From Clitopilus passeckerianus (Eukaryota > Basidiomycota > Agaricomycetes > Agaricales > Entolomataceae), in contig CALYLX010000139.1 in the NCBI GenBank assembly GCA_944990035.1, positions 124,001-188,000 of the forward strand: DNA of 64,000 bases, written 5' to 3'. Positions 1 to 11,383 of the stretch are shown here, piece by piece. Numbering within the stretch: the first letter of the stretch is position 1; every line of letters starts with the position of its first letter. The notes under the pieces were generated by a model, which was not told where the DNA came from, searched no databases, and was given only the letters and a program-made list of their open reading frames with translations. Position numbers and translations under genes: made by a program.

Positions 1-723
1 AAGAACTTCATGTACGAATGTGTTGGGGTCGAGTCCAGGTAGTAGTACAGTTCTTTGACATCCTCTCCGTGGTTGCCTTGATGTCCAGTTACGCCAAACA
101 ATCGCTCTTTGAGAATCGGATCCTCCCCGTTCCACAGGGACAGGCCAAGGCAGAGGCGTTGATGATTATCTGAAATTCCAGCAAGGCCGTCTTCGCCCCA
201 TCGATAGGCACGAGAACGTGCGTGCTCGTGAGGGAAATGGCTCCAAGCGTCGCCATTGTAAGAGTAGTCTTCTCGCACGGTCGCCTATGACGGAGCAAAT
301 GAGAAAGAAAAAGTCAACGTGTTGATCACAAGGTAATCGCGTGTTTTGACGGTTACATACCCATTGCCTATCGCTAAGATAAGGACCCCACCGCTTCCAG
401 TGGCGTTCTCGTTTGCCGTCTTGTTGCAATCGATACCTTTCAGCACCATGGTAGTCACCTCCCAGCTTCTGAGCAAGTCGTTGTCGATAACTCTGGGCAG
501 CCTCATGGTCAGGCGACCTGGGGGTTGTTTCCTCAGAGCCGCCTTTGGGAACAGCATGTCCTGTTTTTTGAGGAGGTGTTGGGGTCGCTGGAGGAACCTG
601 AGCTTTTGGGATGTTAATCGTCAATCCTCCTGCTTCGCGCTCTCCAGATTGCTGGTTATCGCTGTTAGAGGTAACACCTCTGAACAGCTTCTCCTGCATC
701 TTCTTGACTGCGTTGGACGCCAT
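1..723 (-). CDS. GH63-like glycoside hydrolase (YMR196W family), 5' part
   Basis: The gene starts at 723 and runs off the left edge, so only about 200 residues are visible. Exon 1 is 723-361, an intron of 76 bp spans 360-285 (GTATGT...ATAG), and exon 2 runs from 284 to the edge. The protein has a polar N-terminus of about 85 residues, then the family signature [13 protein letters not shown], which joins across the intron to ATVREDYS, followed by [13 protein letters not shown] and [13 protein letters not shown]. These match the conserved start of fungal YMR196W-like proteins, which belong to the GH63/MGH1-like (alpha/alpha)6 glycosidases. The role is probably cytosolic sugar metabolism, but the substrate is not established for the family. 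The catalytic region lies outside the window. The identification is firm; the exact function is not. Confidence 0.85.
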
Positions 724-1134
724 AATGATTTAGGCCTGCTCGTCGTCGGCGTCGACAACAGGAGAGGATAATGAGAGAACAAGGACGCGTCGTCGGTGGT
801 TAAATAAGGTACACGGGCCACGGGCAGCTCGCCCAATCCCGGCCACTTCGTGCAAAAACCGCGATAGTGATCGTTTTTTGGGTGACGTCACCTGATCTTT
901 TCGCCTTATCAGTTTTTCCGAGGTGAATGACGCGCCCGACGCAATTGAAAAGGAAACTCACGGTGACGTACAGCAAGTCTTACGGGTATTCAGAAAACGA
1001 ACGTGGGGTGGTCGAGGTTTGTACAGTTCAAATCTGGTAGGCAGTAGAGGGCACTGACAGCAGCAACAAGAATGCTTGCAGAGTTGGAGGGCCCGACTGC
1101 AGCGACATGACTATGACTGCATGTATTAGAATTG
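724..1134. other. Intergenic region: promoter of the GH63-like gene
   Basis: No gene is seen here. It holds an AT-rich TATA-like stretch near 800, the CRE at 883-890, and the 3' flank of the F-box-like gene that ends at 1135. Confidence 0.4.
883..890. promoter_or_regulatory. Full palindromic CRE (ATF/CREB-type bZIP site)
   Basis: TGACGTCA stands about 160 bp upstream of the GH63-like start codon. It is the perfect palindrome bound by ATF/CREB-type bZIP factors. A further GTGACGT half-site follows near 962. Binding is inferred. Confidence 0.4.
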
Positions 1135-2827
1135 TCAACCGCTAACATGCAATGCCCGAAGTCTAAAGTAATCCCAGTTTTCATCCGACGACATGGTATG
1201 ACCTTTGCCTCTAAAACTCTTAATCGAGGGTATCGACTGTTGAACGCCCTTCATCAGAGTATACTCCCGATCTTCCGCAACAAGGCGGGAACGCGAATTA
1301 TCCCTATAATTCTTTATATATATTCCCAAATCAGAAATGTTCCAGTCAATTGGAATTCTCGGAGGGTCCTGCAAATTCTGAAGGCCATATAATTGAGGGA
1401 ATGGGTTCTAAATCGATTTGAATCGGTGTAGAAATTCAAAGACGGATTGAGAAGGCTTACAGAATCTATCTCGACGACAACCGTTAGAGAATATAGTGCC
1501 GGAAACGCAGCTGCCATGCTCTTCAAGAGCTCTATCGTCAATTGCACTATCTCAATTGAGAGTGTGTCCAGAAGATAAACATGTGAGCTTATAGCCTTGA
1601 TGAGGGCCATTACTTGCTGGGGCTCGTAGTATCGGTGCGCAAAGCGTAGGTTCGTAATGGAGGTAGGCAGACGCTGAACCAGGGATAGCGTATCTGATGG
1701 ACTTGACGAAGTGATAGAAAGTGAATTGAGGTTTGGGAACCATGGGTCAAGAGAAGTAAGTTTCTGATGGAATGGAGGCCAGTTCTGTGACACTGCCCCG
1801 GAGTCGTCTCGGTGCGGTATGAGTTCCAAAAGATGGAGTTGGAAGGTGTGTAGCCGAAGGAAAGCAAGAAGATGGCTAATCTCTGAAAGCTGGTGTGATT
1901 CAATGGGAATCTGGAGTACGAGCTTCCGAAGAGTTGGAAGTTCCCGCAGAGCCTGGAAAAATGGAGCATGATCACCAGACGCGTGAGAGGTGATCTTCAA
2001 TGTGTGAAGAGTTTGCTTTAGGGCATTGATATAGGGTGCTACGACATTGACAAGCATGGCCTTGTTGTGCATATCAGATTTTTCGCCCTTGGAATTAAAG
2101 TCTAGTCGGAGGTCTAACTCTTCCAAGTAGGGTGGGGTGATCAACCCCGACATCATTTCCTCAACCCTCATCGAGGTGCCGCCGAGAACGAGCCTGCAGA
2201 GCTTATTCCTGAAAGCATCGTTGAGGGAACTGAGGAACGACCTGGCAGCCAGAGGGAGGGGTAGGTTCCGCCATTCTATACGAAATTCTCTGAGGTTGAT
2301 CATCAACCCCATGGCTTTGTGCATAGCGGCCATAACAGACTCGTTGTCATCTGCAATCTTGCGGAAGCTGCGTGGAGAAGGTTTACCTCCTCTCTGGGTG
2401 CTCTGGTCCCGACCAAACCATGACCTGGCGTCTAGAAGCTGTCCAAGCTTCAGCAAAGGTCGACGTGCTTTGGAATCAGGAGGTTTGTAGGCTGCTCCTT
2501 CGAGAGTGTCCAGAGGCATGTTCAGCAGAACCTTCATAGACCAGGCTGGTATGTGCAAACATCGAACATGAGATGCGATTGCTGGCACGCTGCAAGTATA
2601 TGAATAAAGGTGTTCACTGAAGCGTAATGGACTCACCATAGACGCTCGATTCTTCTGAGTATCATTGCTGCGTTAGGATCGGTCCAAGAGACAATCCTGT
2701 ACCGCTCATCAAGAACAATATTCATCATCTGTCTGTTGAGACCTATCAGACTTCGGCGCATTCGCCATGGGAGGTGGAACGAAATGAGTTCCCAAAGATC
2801 CTGGGGTAGGTCGTTGGCGTTAGCCAT
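1135..2827 (-). CDS. F-box-like/LRR protein, copy 1 of a tandem pair
   Basis: Three exons: 2827-2637, 2589-1461 and 1407-1135, separated by introns of 47 and 53 bp; the sum is in frame for about 530 residues. The N-terminus (LPQDLWELISFHLPW, then LRRSLIGLNRQMMNIVLDERY-like sequence) is a degenerate F-box. The body is leucine-rich with irregular LRR spacing (LEELDLRLDF, LHTLKITSHA, LRKLVLQIPI, LNSLSITSSS), as in mushroom F-box/LRR proteins that may act as SCF ubiquitin-ligase adaptors. The last exon (DLGIYIKNYRDN, IPSIKSFRGKGHT) lies in another frame from exon 2. It is supported because the paralogue at 3730-5398 has the same intron position and an equally conserved tail. Substrate unknown. 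Confidence 0.75.
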
Positions 2828-3175
2828 TGCTGGTGGTACTTGCGGCCAGGGGGTTTATGGGAGATCAAATACACGTGTAAGCATCTGCAGCGGTATTTAT
2901 ATTGTGGCTATCCAGAAACGTCAGCTTGGACATGTTCTGCGGATTGACAGCGATGAGTTGGTAACAAGAAAATTGGCGCCTGACCTGTGCCCGTCAGCAG
3001 CCTTCTTGTTGTTGAATCCTCTCCTTTTTTTGGGGGGGGGGGGGCTTGCGGCAGCAATGACACACTTTCAGAAGGATTAGAAGCATATATTGGGTATTAT
3101 TGACCGCCGTTGAGGTAGTAGATTGCAACGTTTCGAGGCAAGTGGCAGTGCATTGAATACACTCAGTACATCATA
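1165..3175. repeat. Tandem segmental duplication, unit 1
   Basis: This unit matches 3750-5720 over the whole F-box-like gene, its promoter and about 250 bp of further upstream sequence, ending near the shared CAACGTTTC-AGGCAAGTGGCAG stretch. The offset is about 2570 bp. Edges are approximate. Confidence 0.6.
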
Positions 3176-3729
3176 CGCCTCAAGTTCTTGCTCGCGTAAT
3201 GCCGTTATCCACGAAATTCACAACCAAGCCTTCATCGACGCCGCCATCAAGGAGGAGCTTCATGACTGGCTAAGAACCACCTTGATCCGCGTAGGAAAAG
3301 GGTGGCCGCCCATCGTTGTCCTTCACGTCCACCTCGACCGCTTCCAGCACCAGGAGGACTTAGAGCTTTGCAATTGACTCTTGGCCGAATGTAGCTGCGT
3401 AGATGAGATGTGTTTGTCCGTGCTCCTCTCGTATGTTTTCTTGAAACCATTCGTTATAACTTATCTCTGCATCGACGTATCCTAGACCCCTGCCACAAGA
3501 ATTGGGTGTCTATTTCATCGAAAGGCTGCAAAGGCGCGTGACAATGTGTGAAGTTGACTTTGCGAGGATGGAATATTCCGTGGTGTTCTTCCGGTGTCCA
3601 AAGTTACAAAGGTATTATCTTTTCTAGTTATCTACGTTGAATTTCCATGGGCCGACGCAGGAAAAGTTGAGGGATCCCTATGAAGGTGGGAAGGAATTAA
3701 AATCTCTATTGACTGTTAACGTGGTGTGC
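2828..3729. other. Intergenic: promoter of copy 1, poly-G tract, 3' flank of copy 2
   Basis: The proximal part is a duplicate of the copy 2 promoter (5399-5720). A run of seven T followed by 13 G sits at about 3025-3044. Short open frames between 3123 and 3377 start only with non-ATG codons and match no family I know, so no gene is called. Confidence 0.4.
2894..2901 (-). promoter_or_regulatory. TATA box of the copy 1 F-box-like gene
   Basis: TATAAATA on the minus strand, about 70 bp upstream of the start codon at 2827. It is conserved in the duplicated promoter at 5462-5469. Confidence 0.55.
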
Positions 3730-5398
3730 CTAATATCTATAGTAAATCTTATCCGACGGCATATATCGAGTAGTATGACCTTTGCCTCTAAAACTCCTAA
3801 TCGAGGGGATCAATCGTTGAGCGTAGTTCATCATAGTGTACTCCCGGTCTTCTACAACAAGGCGAGAAAGTGAATTATCCCTATAATTCTTGATATATAT
3901 TCCCAGATCAGATATGGCCCAATCAAATGAGGTTCCTGGAAAAGGGGGGGGAAACATATGATTGGCATATAGCTCAAGGAACGGGTTCTAAAAATCGTCG
4001 GGAATCAGTGTAAGGCTCCAAAAAGATAGATTGGGAAGCCTTACGATGGAATCTGACTCGACGACAACCGTCAAAGAATACAGTGCTGGAAACGCAGCCG
4101 CCATGCTCTTTAGGAGGTCTATCGACAAATGCACCACTTCAATTGAGAGAGTGTCCAAAGAGTAAACTTGTGAGCTTATGGCGTTGATGAGTGCCATTGC
4201 TTGCTCTGTCTCGTAGTATCGGTGCGCGAAGCGTAGGTTGGTAATGGAGGTGGGTAGGCGCCGAACAAGGGACAGCGTACCTGACGGACTTGACGAAGTG
4301 ATAGAAAGGGATTTGAGGTTAGGAAACCACGGGTCAAGGGAGACAAGTTTCCTGTGTAACGCAGGCCAGTTCTGTGATACTAGGGCAGAGTCGTCTCGAT
4401 GTGGTATGATTTCCAAACGATGGAGGTGGAAGGTATGTAGCTGAAGGAAAGAAAGAAGTTGGCTGGTGTCTGAAAGCTGGTGGGATTCGATTGGGATTTG
4501 GAGAATGAGCTTCCGAAGAGCTGGAAGTTCTTGCAATGCCCGGAAAAATGGAGCATGATCACCAGACGCGTGAGAGGTGATCTTCAATGTGCGAAGGGTT
4601 TGCTTCAGGGCATTGATATAGGGTGCTGCAATGTTGGCAAGCACGGTCTTATTGTGCGCGTCCGTTTGTTCGTCCTTGGAATTGAAGTCCAGCTGGAGGT
4701 CCAACTCTTCCAAGTATGGCGGGGTGATCAGACCCGCCATCATTTCCTCAATCCTCGCCAAGGTGCCGCTGAGGATGAGCTTGCAGAGGTTATTACTGAA
4801 TGCATCATTGAGGGAGCTGAGGAATGATCGAGAGGATGATGCGAGAGGTAGGTTCCTCCATTCAATATGGAATTCTCGGAGGTTGACCATCAAACCCATA
4901 GCTTTGTGCATTTTTGCCATAACAATCTCCGCGTCGTCTGGAAAGCTACGATGTGACGTCTGGGTAGTCCCATTGATACCCCAAGCCCGACTAAACCATG
5001 ACCTGACATCTAGACGCTGTCCGACATTTAGAGGATGACGTGCTTTGGAATCGGGACGCTTGCGAGCTGCTCCTTCAAGAGCGTTCAAAGGCATGTCCAA
5101 TAGAACTTTCATAGACCAGGCTGGAACATGCAAACATCGAACATGGGATGCGATCGCAGGAACGCTGAGAACACTTGAGCAATAGAGACCACTAAAGAGT
5201 GTACTGGACTCACCATAGGCGGTCGAGTCTTACCATCGCTAGGCTCGGATCAGTCCAAGAAACAGTTTTGTATCGTTCATCAAGAACAATATTCATCATT
5301 TGTCTGTTGAGGCCTATCAGACTTCTGAGAATTCGCCAGGTGAGGTGGAACGAGATGAGTTCCCAGAGATCCTGGGGTAGGTCGTTGGCGTTGGCCAT
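3730..5398 (-). CDS. F-box-like/LRR protein, copy 2 of a tandem pair
   Basis: Close paralogue of the gene at 1135-2827 with the same three-exon structure: 5398-5214, 5164-4045 and 3987-3730, with introns of 49 and 57 bp; about 520 residues. The N-terminus is almost identical (MANANDLPQDLWELISFHL), and the LRR-like body and the tail (DLGIYIKNYRDNS, IPSIRSFRGKGHT) are conserved. The second intron starts GTAAGG and ends TTTTTAG just before NPFLELY, the same place as in copy 1. Most differences from copy 1 are substitutions, so both copies look intact. Probably an SCF adaptor; substrate unknown. Confidence 0.75.
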
Positions 5399-5720
5399 TG
5401 CTGGTGGTACTTCCGGCTAGGAGGGAAGTGAGAAGGACACGTCAACACCTACAGCGGTATGTATTTATATTGTGGCTCTCCGGACCCGCCTTCATGGATA
5501 TGTTCTGTGAAAGAATTGACAGAAAATGATTCGGTAACTAACAAATTTCGCGCCTGACACGTTTCCGTGAGAAGCTGCTTCAGTTGGAATCCGCGTTTTC
5601 GGCCAGTCCCTAGGGCAAGTGGATCGCATTATCTTCAACCGCCACACAGGTTTTGCTGAGGGCAGTGGCAGTGGCAGGCAACGTTTCCAGGCAAGTGGCA
5701 GTGCAGCCAAGATAGTCAGT
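3750..5720. repeat. Tandem segmental duplication, unit 2
   Basis: Partner of 1165-3175. Its distal edge lies just in front of the gamma-tubulin complex gene, so that gene's immediate upstream sequence was copied into the region near 3122-3175. Confidence 0.6.
5462..5469 (-). promoter_or_regulatory. TATA box of the copy 2 F-box-like gene
   Basis: TATAAATA on the minus strand, about 65-70 bp upstream of the start codon at 5398, in the same context (CCACAA before it) as in copy 1. Confidence 0.55.
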
Positions 5721-5836
5721 GCGTGCCACGTGATAAAGATCATGACCTTCACCGTCTTCGGCGTCCAAGTCCAATGCTGCAGGCTTGTCAAGGCATAATG
5801 GACATTGGGTCATACCTGGAACACGATCTCGAAGCC

Positions 5837-8800
5837 ATGAAGGCCGAAGCACTTTCGAAGAACGTAGAGCGGTCTTCAATGACCCTTTTGCCTTCATTAC
5901 CAGGCGGTTTTTTCATCCCAACGCTACCAGATCGACCTCAGAACCCAATCATGGACAGTATCAAGCAAACGCGGAAGCCATCTGTAGAAGGAGTAGAAGA
6001 ACTACAACAACTTCCACCTGAGCTACGACTGCTCACACTAAATCAAGGACTTACCAGATTTGACGGGTACCAACGACCTTCTAAAGAGCTCGATATTTGG
6101 AAAGAAGCTCTGACGCGTAATCGAGGGCTCAAGGCGCGTCATTCTCGTAAAGAAAAGGAGAACTGAACGTTGACCACGCTTTGATACAGAATCGCACGTT
6201 CAATTGGGATAGTCTTCATCATGGTCAGTACGACGAGGCTTCAACCAGTAGATTCATCTCGGAACAGGACCCCTTCGTTGTGACGACAGCCAGGCAACAG
6301 TGAGCAGTATTTCACGATTACTGGAGGGAAAAAAGCAAACCTAAAATAGGGCGAAGGCTCAGCCTGACCCTGTTTCCGCAGATTTCGTATATGCCTCGAA
6401 ACACAAGCTCTTCAACGCGCTGAAGTTGACCATACTCGGGGCGGCGTCTGTCTTCCATACCTGGGATGAAAAACTCGAATTGTTTGTTCAATCCGACTCT
6501 GGAGATGGGAAGACAACTGGAGTGCTGATTGATGGTATTGACAAAACTATTAGCGAAAGGTGGGTGGCTTTCTGCGACTAAATCTTGACTAGTTCTGACG
6601 GGTTGTACATCAGTGTGGTCGCCCGCTTTCTAAAAATTGGGACACTCCTACGGAGACTTGAAATCGTTGTGGATAGGTTGAGAAAGGCGTATGGCCCTTC
6701 TGCAAATGTATATAAAGCTGGCCACTAACCTCATCTTCCTTCAGCTCCGCTAAGAATGGGCCAACTGTTTTCGCCTTCGCACACGCACTCTCGACCGTTA
6801 TATCTCTCCTCAGGAAAGACCTAGCAAAAGGGCCCCCTACGCCTATGGCACCTCTTGTACCAGAATCGGAATTAGCCGCTACTTGGATGCACTACGAGAT
6901 CTACGAGCGGACGCTTGTTGCATTGTCACGCATGTGTGGATGTGTACGTTTATCGACTCTTTCTGTTTTTCTTGTCTCACATTTATGACTAGCCAGCCGA
7001 AAAGGCTCCCAGTCAATACCCTCGGATTGACGTTGACCATGCGGCTCTTCTTGACCTCGTCTACTCTCATGTCAACACGCATATGTGCAGAAAATCACCC
7101 CGCTTTCTGACCGCCACCTTCACCTTCATTCTCACAACTGTTTCCGATGACTACTTCCGCAAGCTGTCGCATTCAATTGGATACCACACGGATGCTCACC
7201 ATCAGCATGGGGCTCACAAAAAGTCCGACGTTTACCTTGTTGATGACGGATATGAGCTCGACGCTTCAGATGGGGAAGATGAAGACGCATCTAGGCCTTC
7301 TTGGGATCACTTCCCCGAATTCCTTCCTCCAGAGCTTCTCAACATTCTGCCAGCAGCCCAGAAATCCTTAACATTACTGAAGGCAGCGCAGCCAGACCAT
7401 CCATTGCTTAACGATACCTCTCAGCACACCCGTATTCATTGGATATGGCGGCACGACCGCATCACGAAAGCATGGGAAGGAAGGTTAGATGACACACATG
7501 CCCAAGATTATGGGATTGCAGATGTCCCCAGAAATGGCGCCCCGAGTGGAGAAGCGGACCACTTCGCTCTTTTCCGGGACTTCGACCTTGAGCCGGGCCA
7601 AAAATCATCATCTTCTTCATCCTCGGTTATGGACTCGAGTGCACTGCTGACGTTGGAAACCTTTATTAACATGTTCCCAGAATCTCTGCCACCAATCGCC
7701 CCAGACCTCTCCCACCTTACCTCTCTTGTCATGGCACCTCTGGTGGAGCATGCGTCCACATTGGCCAGCGCACTTCTCACATTATTCCTGACCTCCACCG
7801 ACAACCTCAATTTCCAGTCGCATCTCGTCCTGCTACGTTCATACCTATTGGTCACGGGCACTCAATTCAGGTCTCGTCTCTCATCTGCCCTCTTCTCTGA
7901 CTCAGAAGACACCCATTCGGATGAAACAACCCAGCAGATGTCAATCAAGTATCTCAAGCGAAAACCCAAAGGTTCTTCGTCCAATGAGGCAAACGGTTCA
8001 TCGTCGACAACATGGGCAATGGGTCTTTCGCCCAGCCTGTTGGAGAGAGGGGAGTGGCCACCTGTTGATGCAGACGTCAGGTTCTTCCTAAGAACCGTGA
8101 TCGTGGATTCTTTGGACGAGGAGAAGGAGACCCTAGAGGGCATGGGGCTAAGTGCCCAAGTTACTCGGGAAGCAGAGTACAGGCTAGGCTTTGTACCTCG
8201 ACTTCCGTCAAGGGAATCAAAAGTCAAGTGGCAAGACCCTCTAGGTGAGCATACGTTTGCCATCCCGACGCATCGAGCTAACTTTGTGCACGTTGTTCAG
8301 TGATCGAGTGAGTTGCATGGCAGTGAATGACCCTTGACTCAGTCTGATCCTCTTTAAATAGGGCACTAGACTTCGTATACATGACATATCGTCCACCAGG
8401 GCCGCTGGAGGTCCTGATTACGCCAGATATTGTGACCAAATATCAGCGGTTGTTCTCCTTCCTTGTCAGGCTGATGAGAGGTTTGTCACTTCTCCATCTC
8501 GCAAATGTTGAAACCTAATTTATTTCCAACAGTCGAACATGCTCTTGGCTCTCTATTTCGCATCACTCGGAAGCATTCTCACCAGCTATTTCCAACTCTG
8601 GTGGAAACTCAGCGATTACTGCTGCATTTCCGGTTTGTGGCACAATCCTTTGTTTCAAATCTGGCTCGCTACGTTTTCGACACTGCCATTGCGGGCAATT
8701 TCGACCCTTTCTTCGAGAAACTCTCAGCGACTTCAGAAGCAAAACGCGGTCGCAATCAATCTGGGTACACTGATGTATTCAGCCTTGCGAACAGTCATTC

Positions 8801-9224
8801 CGAGATGCTGGACAACATCCTTAGTGCATGTATGCTTCGAAAGGCCCAGCAAGGCATGCTCGACGTCCTTAGGGCCCTCCTGCAAACCATCCTAGATTTT
8901 TGTATCAAAGCTGGAATGAGGTACCGTGGCCAGTTGGAGGAGTACCAAGCTGCACCCATGCTTGAGGAGATCTCACAGAAGTTTCATACTCGAATGACGT
9001 TCTTTGTGAGTTCTGAGCAAATCAAGGCAATGGCTCGCTGACATCAGCGGATACAGGTCCGAAACCTCAGGAAGATCATGGACATGGACAAGGACTCAAC
9101 AATGCCGACTCCAACGGTACACAATCCTTCGAGCGAAGTCAAAGAACCCGTTGGCGGTGCTGAAGCATTACGTCATCTTCTCATTCGGCTCGACCTTGGC
9201 AAGTGGTGGCTTACATCGAAGTGA
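5837..9224 (+). CDS. Gamma-tubulin complex component (Spc97/Spc98 family, GCP5/6-like)
   Basis: Visible exons after the N-terminal part are roughly 6190-6299, 6350-6559, 6614-6707, 6755-6943, 6993-8299, 8362-8480, 8533-9006 and 9058-9224, with introns of 47-62 bp and consistent phase. Conserved stretches fit the GCP fold: LFNALKLTILG, VARFLKIGTLLRRLE, ATWMHYEIYERTL, DYFRKLSHSIGY in the N-terminal grip domain, and DFVYMTYRPPGPLEVLITPD, then LMRVEHALGSLF in the C-terminal gamma-tubulin-binding domain. Such proteins build the ring that nucleates microtubules at the spindle pole body. The first exon (start 5837; 5723 or 5879 also possible) carries FFIPTLPDRPQNPI and DIWKEAL but does not join the next exon (FNWDSLH...) in frame by any normal intron I could find. 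That is either a missed splice or a one-base frameshift near 6150. Confidence 0.8.
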
Positions 9225-9694
9225 TAGACCTCGCACCGAATACTTACATATCCGCCTACAAACTCGGTACTCAACTCTGAATATAGTACAAACACGCCGT
9301 ATCTTCCGACAGTAACGAATCTGGGGAGCGACTCCGTGCTTGAGTAAGAAGGCTATGGCTTTTAAGGCCTGAGGCGACGCGTTCAAGTCACGTGATGGGA
9401 CCGCGCATGAGGGCAGGCTGAATGTTCGAAAACGCATTTCCCAAATTGAAATTCATTTAGAGGCGGATAAACCGTCAGACTGTTGATAAAGCTGGTATAA
9501 AGAGATGCTCCATATTGAGCAGGATGCATCTACCTCCTTGAAGTACAAGCCTCAACCTCGAACGATGCCACGCTGTTGCCAGGTGAATTTGGAAAGCATC
9601 TAGTCCATTATACAGTCACTGGAATCGGCCAATCTTCGTGACGAAGGGCGTCGAAGGCTCCACTCAAAGTCGCTTACTGGGTTTACGAGCTCCC

Positions 9695-9988
9695 ATGGCG
9701 CCTGCGAAGCGACTGCCTCCGGAGGTTTCGCAAGAGATCTTCTCGCATTGGTACCCGCCCAGTTTCACCATACTCAGGGCGACTATGCATTCGTGTACCT
9801 TTTATGACCCGCAGCGAGCCCTGGATATTGCGCTCAGTCTGTTCTTGGAGGCGCTTGGCGCTAAGCCAAAACACATTATGGAACCGCATCCTGGTACGCC
9901 CGACGAGCAGACGCACAATCCAGCAATCATGATTGCAACCGGAGCACTGGAAAGACCTCCTTCAACCCCGCCGCTTCCTAAGACTTGA
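9695..9988 (+). pseudogene. F-box gene fragment
   Basis: A 97-codon frame opens with LPPEVSQEIFSHWYPPSF, a typical mushroom F-box start, but then loses resemblance and stops with no LRR body. The stretch FTILRATMHSC...FYDPQRA also resembles the continuation of an F-box. Probably the 5' relic of an F-box gene; the call rests on one short motif. Confidence 0.35.
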
Positions 9989-10382
9989 GATTATATAGAG
10001 AGATATATACACCCTTGCGACGAGGTGACTCAAGACCTTGACCATAGATAATCGATTGTATATTATCATGATACGGCCGATACTATATAACCCGACTCGA
10101 ATAGCTACTTTTCATCTTGCAGGAATGAAATGATCTATGAATCATCATCATACTCACCGCTGTACTGTAGTGGCATGACCAGGGAATCCCACTCAAGGAA
10201 GAATTGGATGGGAAATCCGCGTGTGCACACAGCCACACGATTAAGAAATTTAAAAGGTCGGCGGTGTCGATTCCATCAGATTCCGTCCCCATCAACCCAC
10301 AGCGGTTGACCCCTTCTGACTGCCAATAAAGAAGCAGACCAACTACAACTCCTATGGAAGAAACTAACAAAATAATTACAGC
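9989..10382. other. Intergenic, no gene seen
   Basis: AT-rich sequence with a short GAGATATATACA-like stretch. It is the 3' flank of helical-protein gene A, and no ORF is supported. Confidence 0.4.
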
Positions 10383-11383
10383 TCACATAAGTATACAACA
10401 ACATCCCGAATGAAAATCCTCCGCTAACCCCTCTCGAATGCCTCGACTTGCAGGCGGTACTACTGCCATTGCGTCGGCTGATTCTCGAATAGATGATATT
10501 GCCTGCGGTAGCGCACACTGATACTGGGACCACGCTTCTCTCAGCGAGTAAGATGGCATATCTGGAACCTCACGCATTCCGTTTCCCGATTTTGGGTGCA
10601 GACCGTCTAATGTTACCCTCCAAAAGGCTTCCTGGCGCTCTAACGACATGTGAATATGTTCGAAGCTTTGAGCGGCGGTGCTCCAAGCTGCCATTCCATC
10701 GGGACGTGCAGCTATGGCTGCTTGTCGGACAAATTCATTATCTGGACCTATAAAATGGAAGGTTATCACGGATTAACGTAGGAGGCGAGTTCACTAACCT
10801 ATGTCGTCCACGAGCTGTCTTTGAAGCTCTGCTCTAGTTGAAGACCTTTGGAGTAACGGCTTAACCATTCCATCTTCCTTAAGGGCCTCAAGAGAAGACT
10901 GAATAGATTTGGCTTGATGTTTCATACCCTCCAAGTCGCTCAGAAGCATAGCCGTAGCCTTAGACATGTTCTGGAGAATTGGCAATGTTGCAGAAGGGGA
11001 TCCCTCCCGGGTTTCCAGGTACCGGAGTAATGTAAGATAATCTCCAGAGATATTGTAATATCTCTGAAGGACATTGCATGTTTCCGAGCAAAATTCGTCG
11101 AATCGCCGGGACTGTTCTCTGAACGCAGAAAGAATGCCCCTTTGACCGCTTCGCCCGAATTCGACGATTAAGACGGCATGCACCTGGTAGAGAGATGCCA
11201 TGCCATCCTGGATGTGTTTAGCTAGCTCTGTGACGGTATTGCTGTTAGGAATTTTCTACGGTCTGTCGTTGGTACACCTGGTGAGCCAAAAAAACAATGG
11301 ATGGAGCTTACGGATGCCGGACAATGGGACTCCGTCGTCGGGAGGACTAGCGTTAGGTCACTGTGTGCGTCACTTGAAGGCAT
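10383..11383 (-). CDS. Helical protein A, ending in a CaaX-type motif
   Basis: Exons 11383-11312, 11255-10799 and 10747-10383, introns 56 and 51 bp; the total is in frame for 297 residues. I do not recognise a named domain. It is predicted almost wholly helical, with a conserved opening TVTELAKHIQDGMASLY, a central F-x-x-FC...LQRYYNISGDYLTLL segment and a later region AWSQYQCALPQAISSIRESADA. All of these have counterparts in gene B (18768-20776), including the first intron after codon 24 versus 22. The protein ends GCCCILM, which fits a CaaX box (C-I-L-M, predicted farnesylation) preceded by two cysteines that could be palmitoylated, so membrane attachment is inferred. It is the first gene of a five-gene cluster. 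Function unknown. Confidence 0.6.

Noticed and set aside
3025..3044. Homopolymer T7 G13
   Set aside because: A simple homopolymer in an intergenic region; possibly length-variable or a sequencing artefact, with no sign of function.
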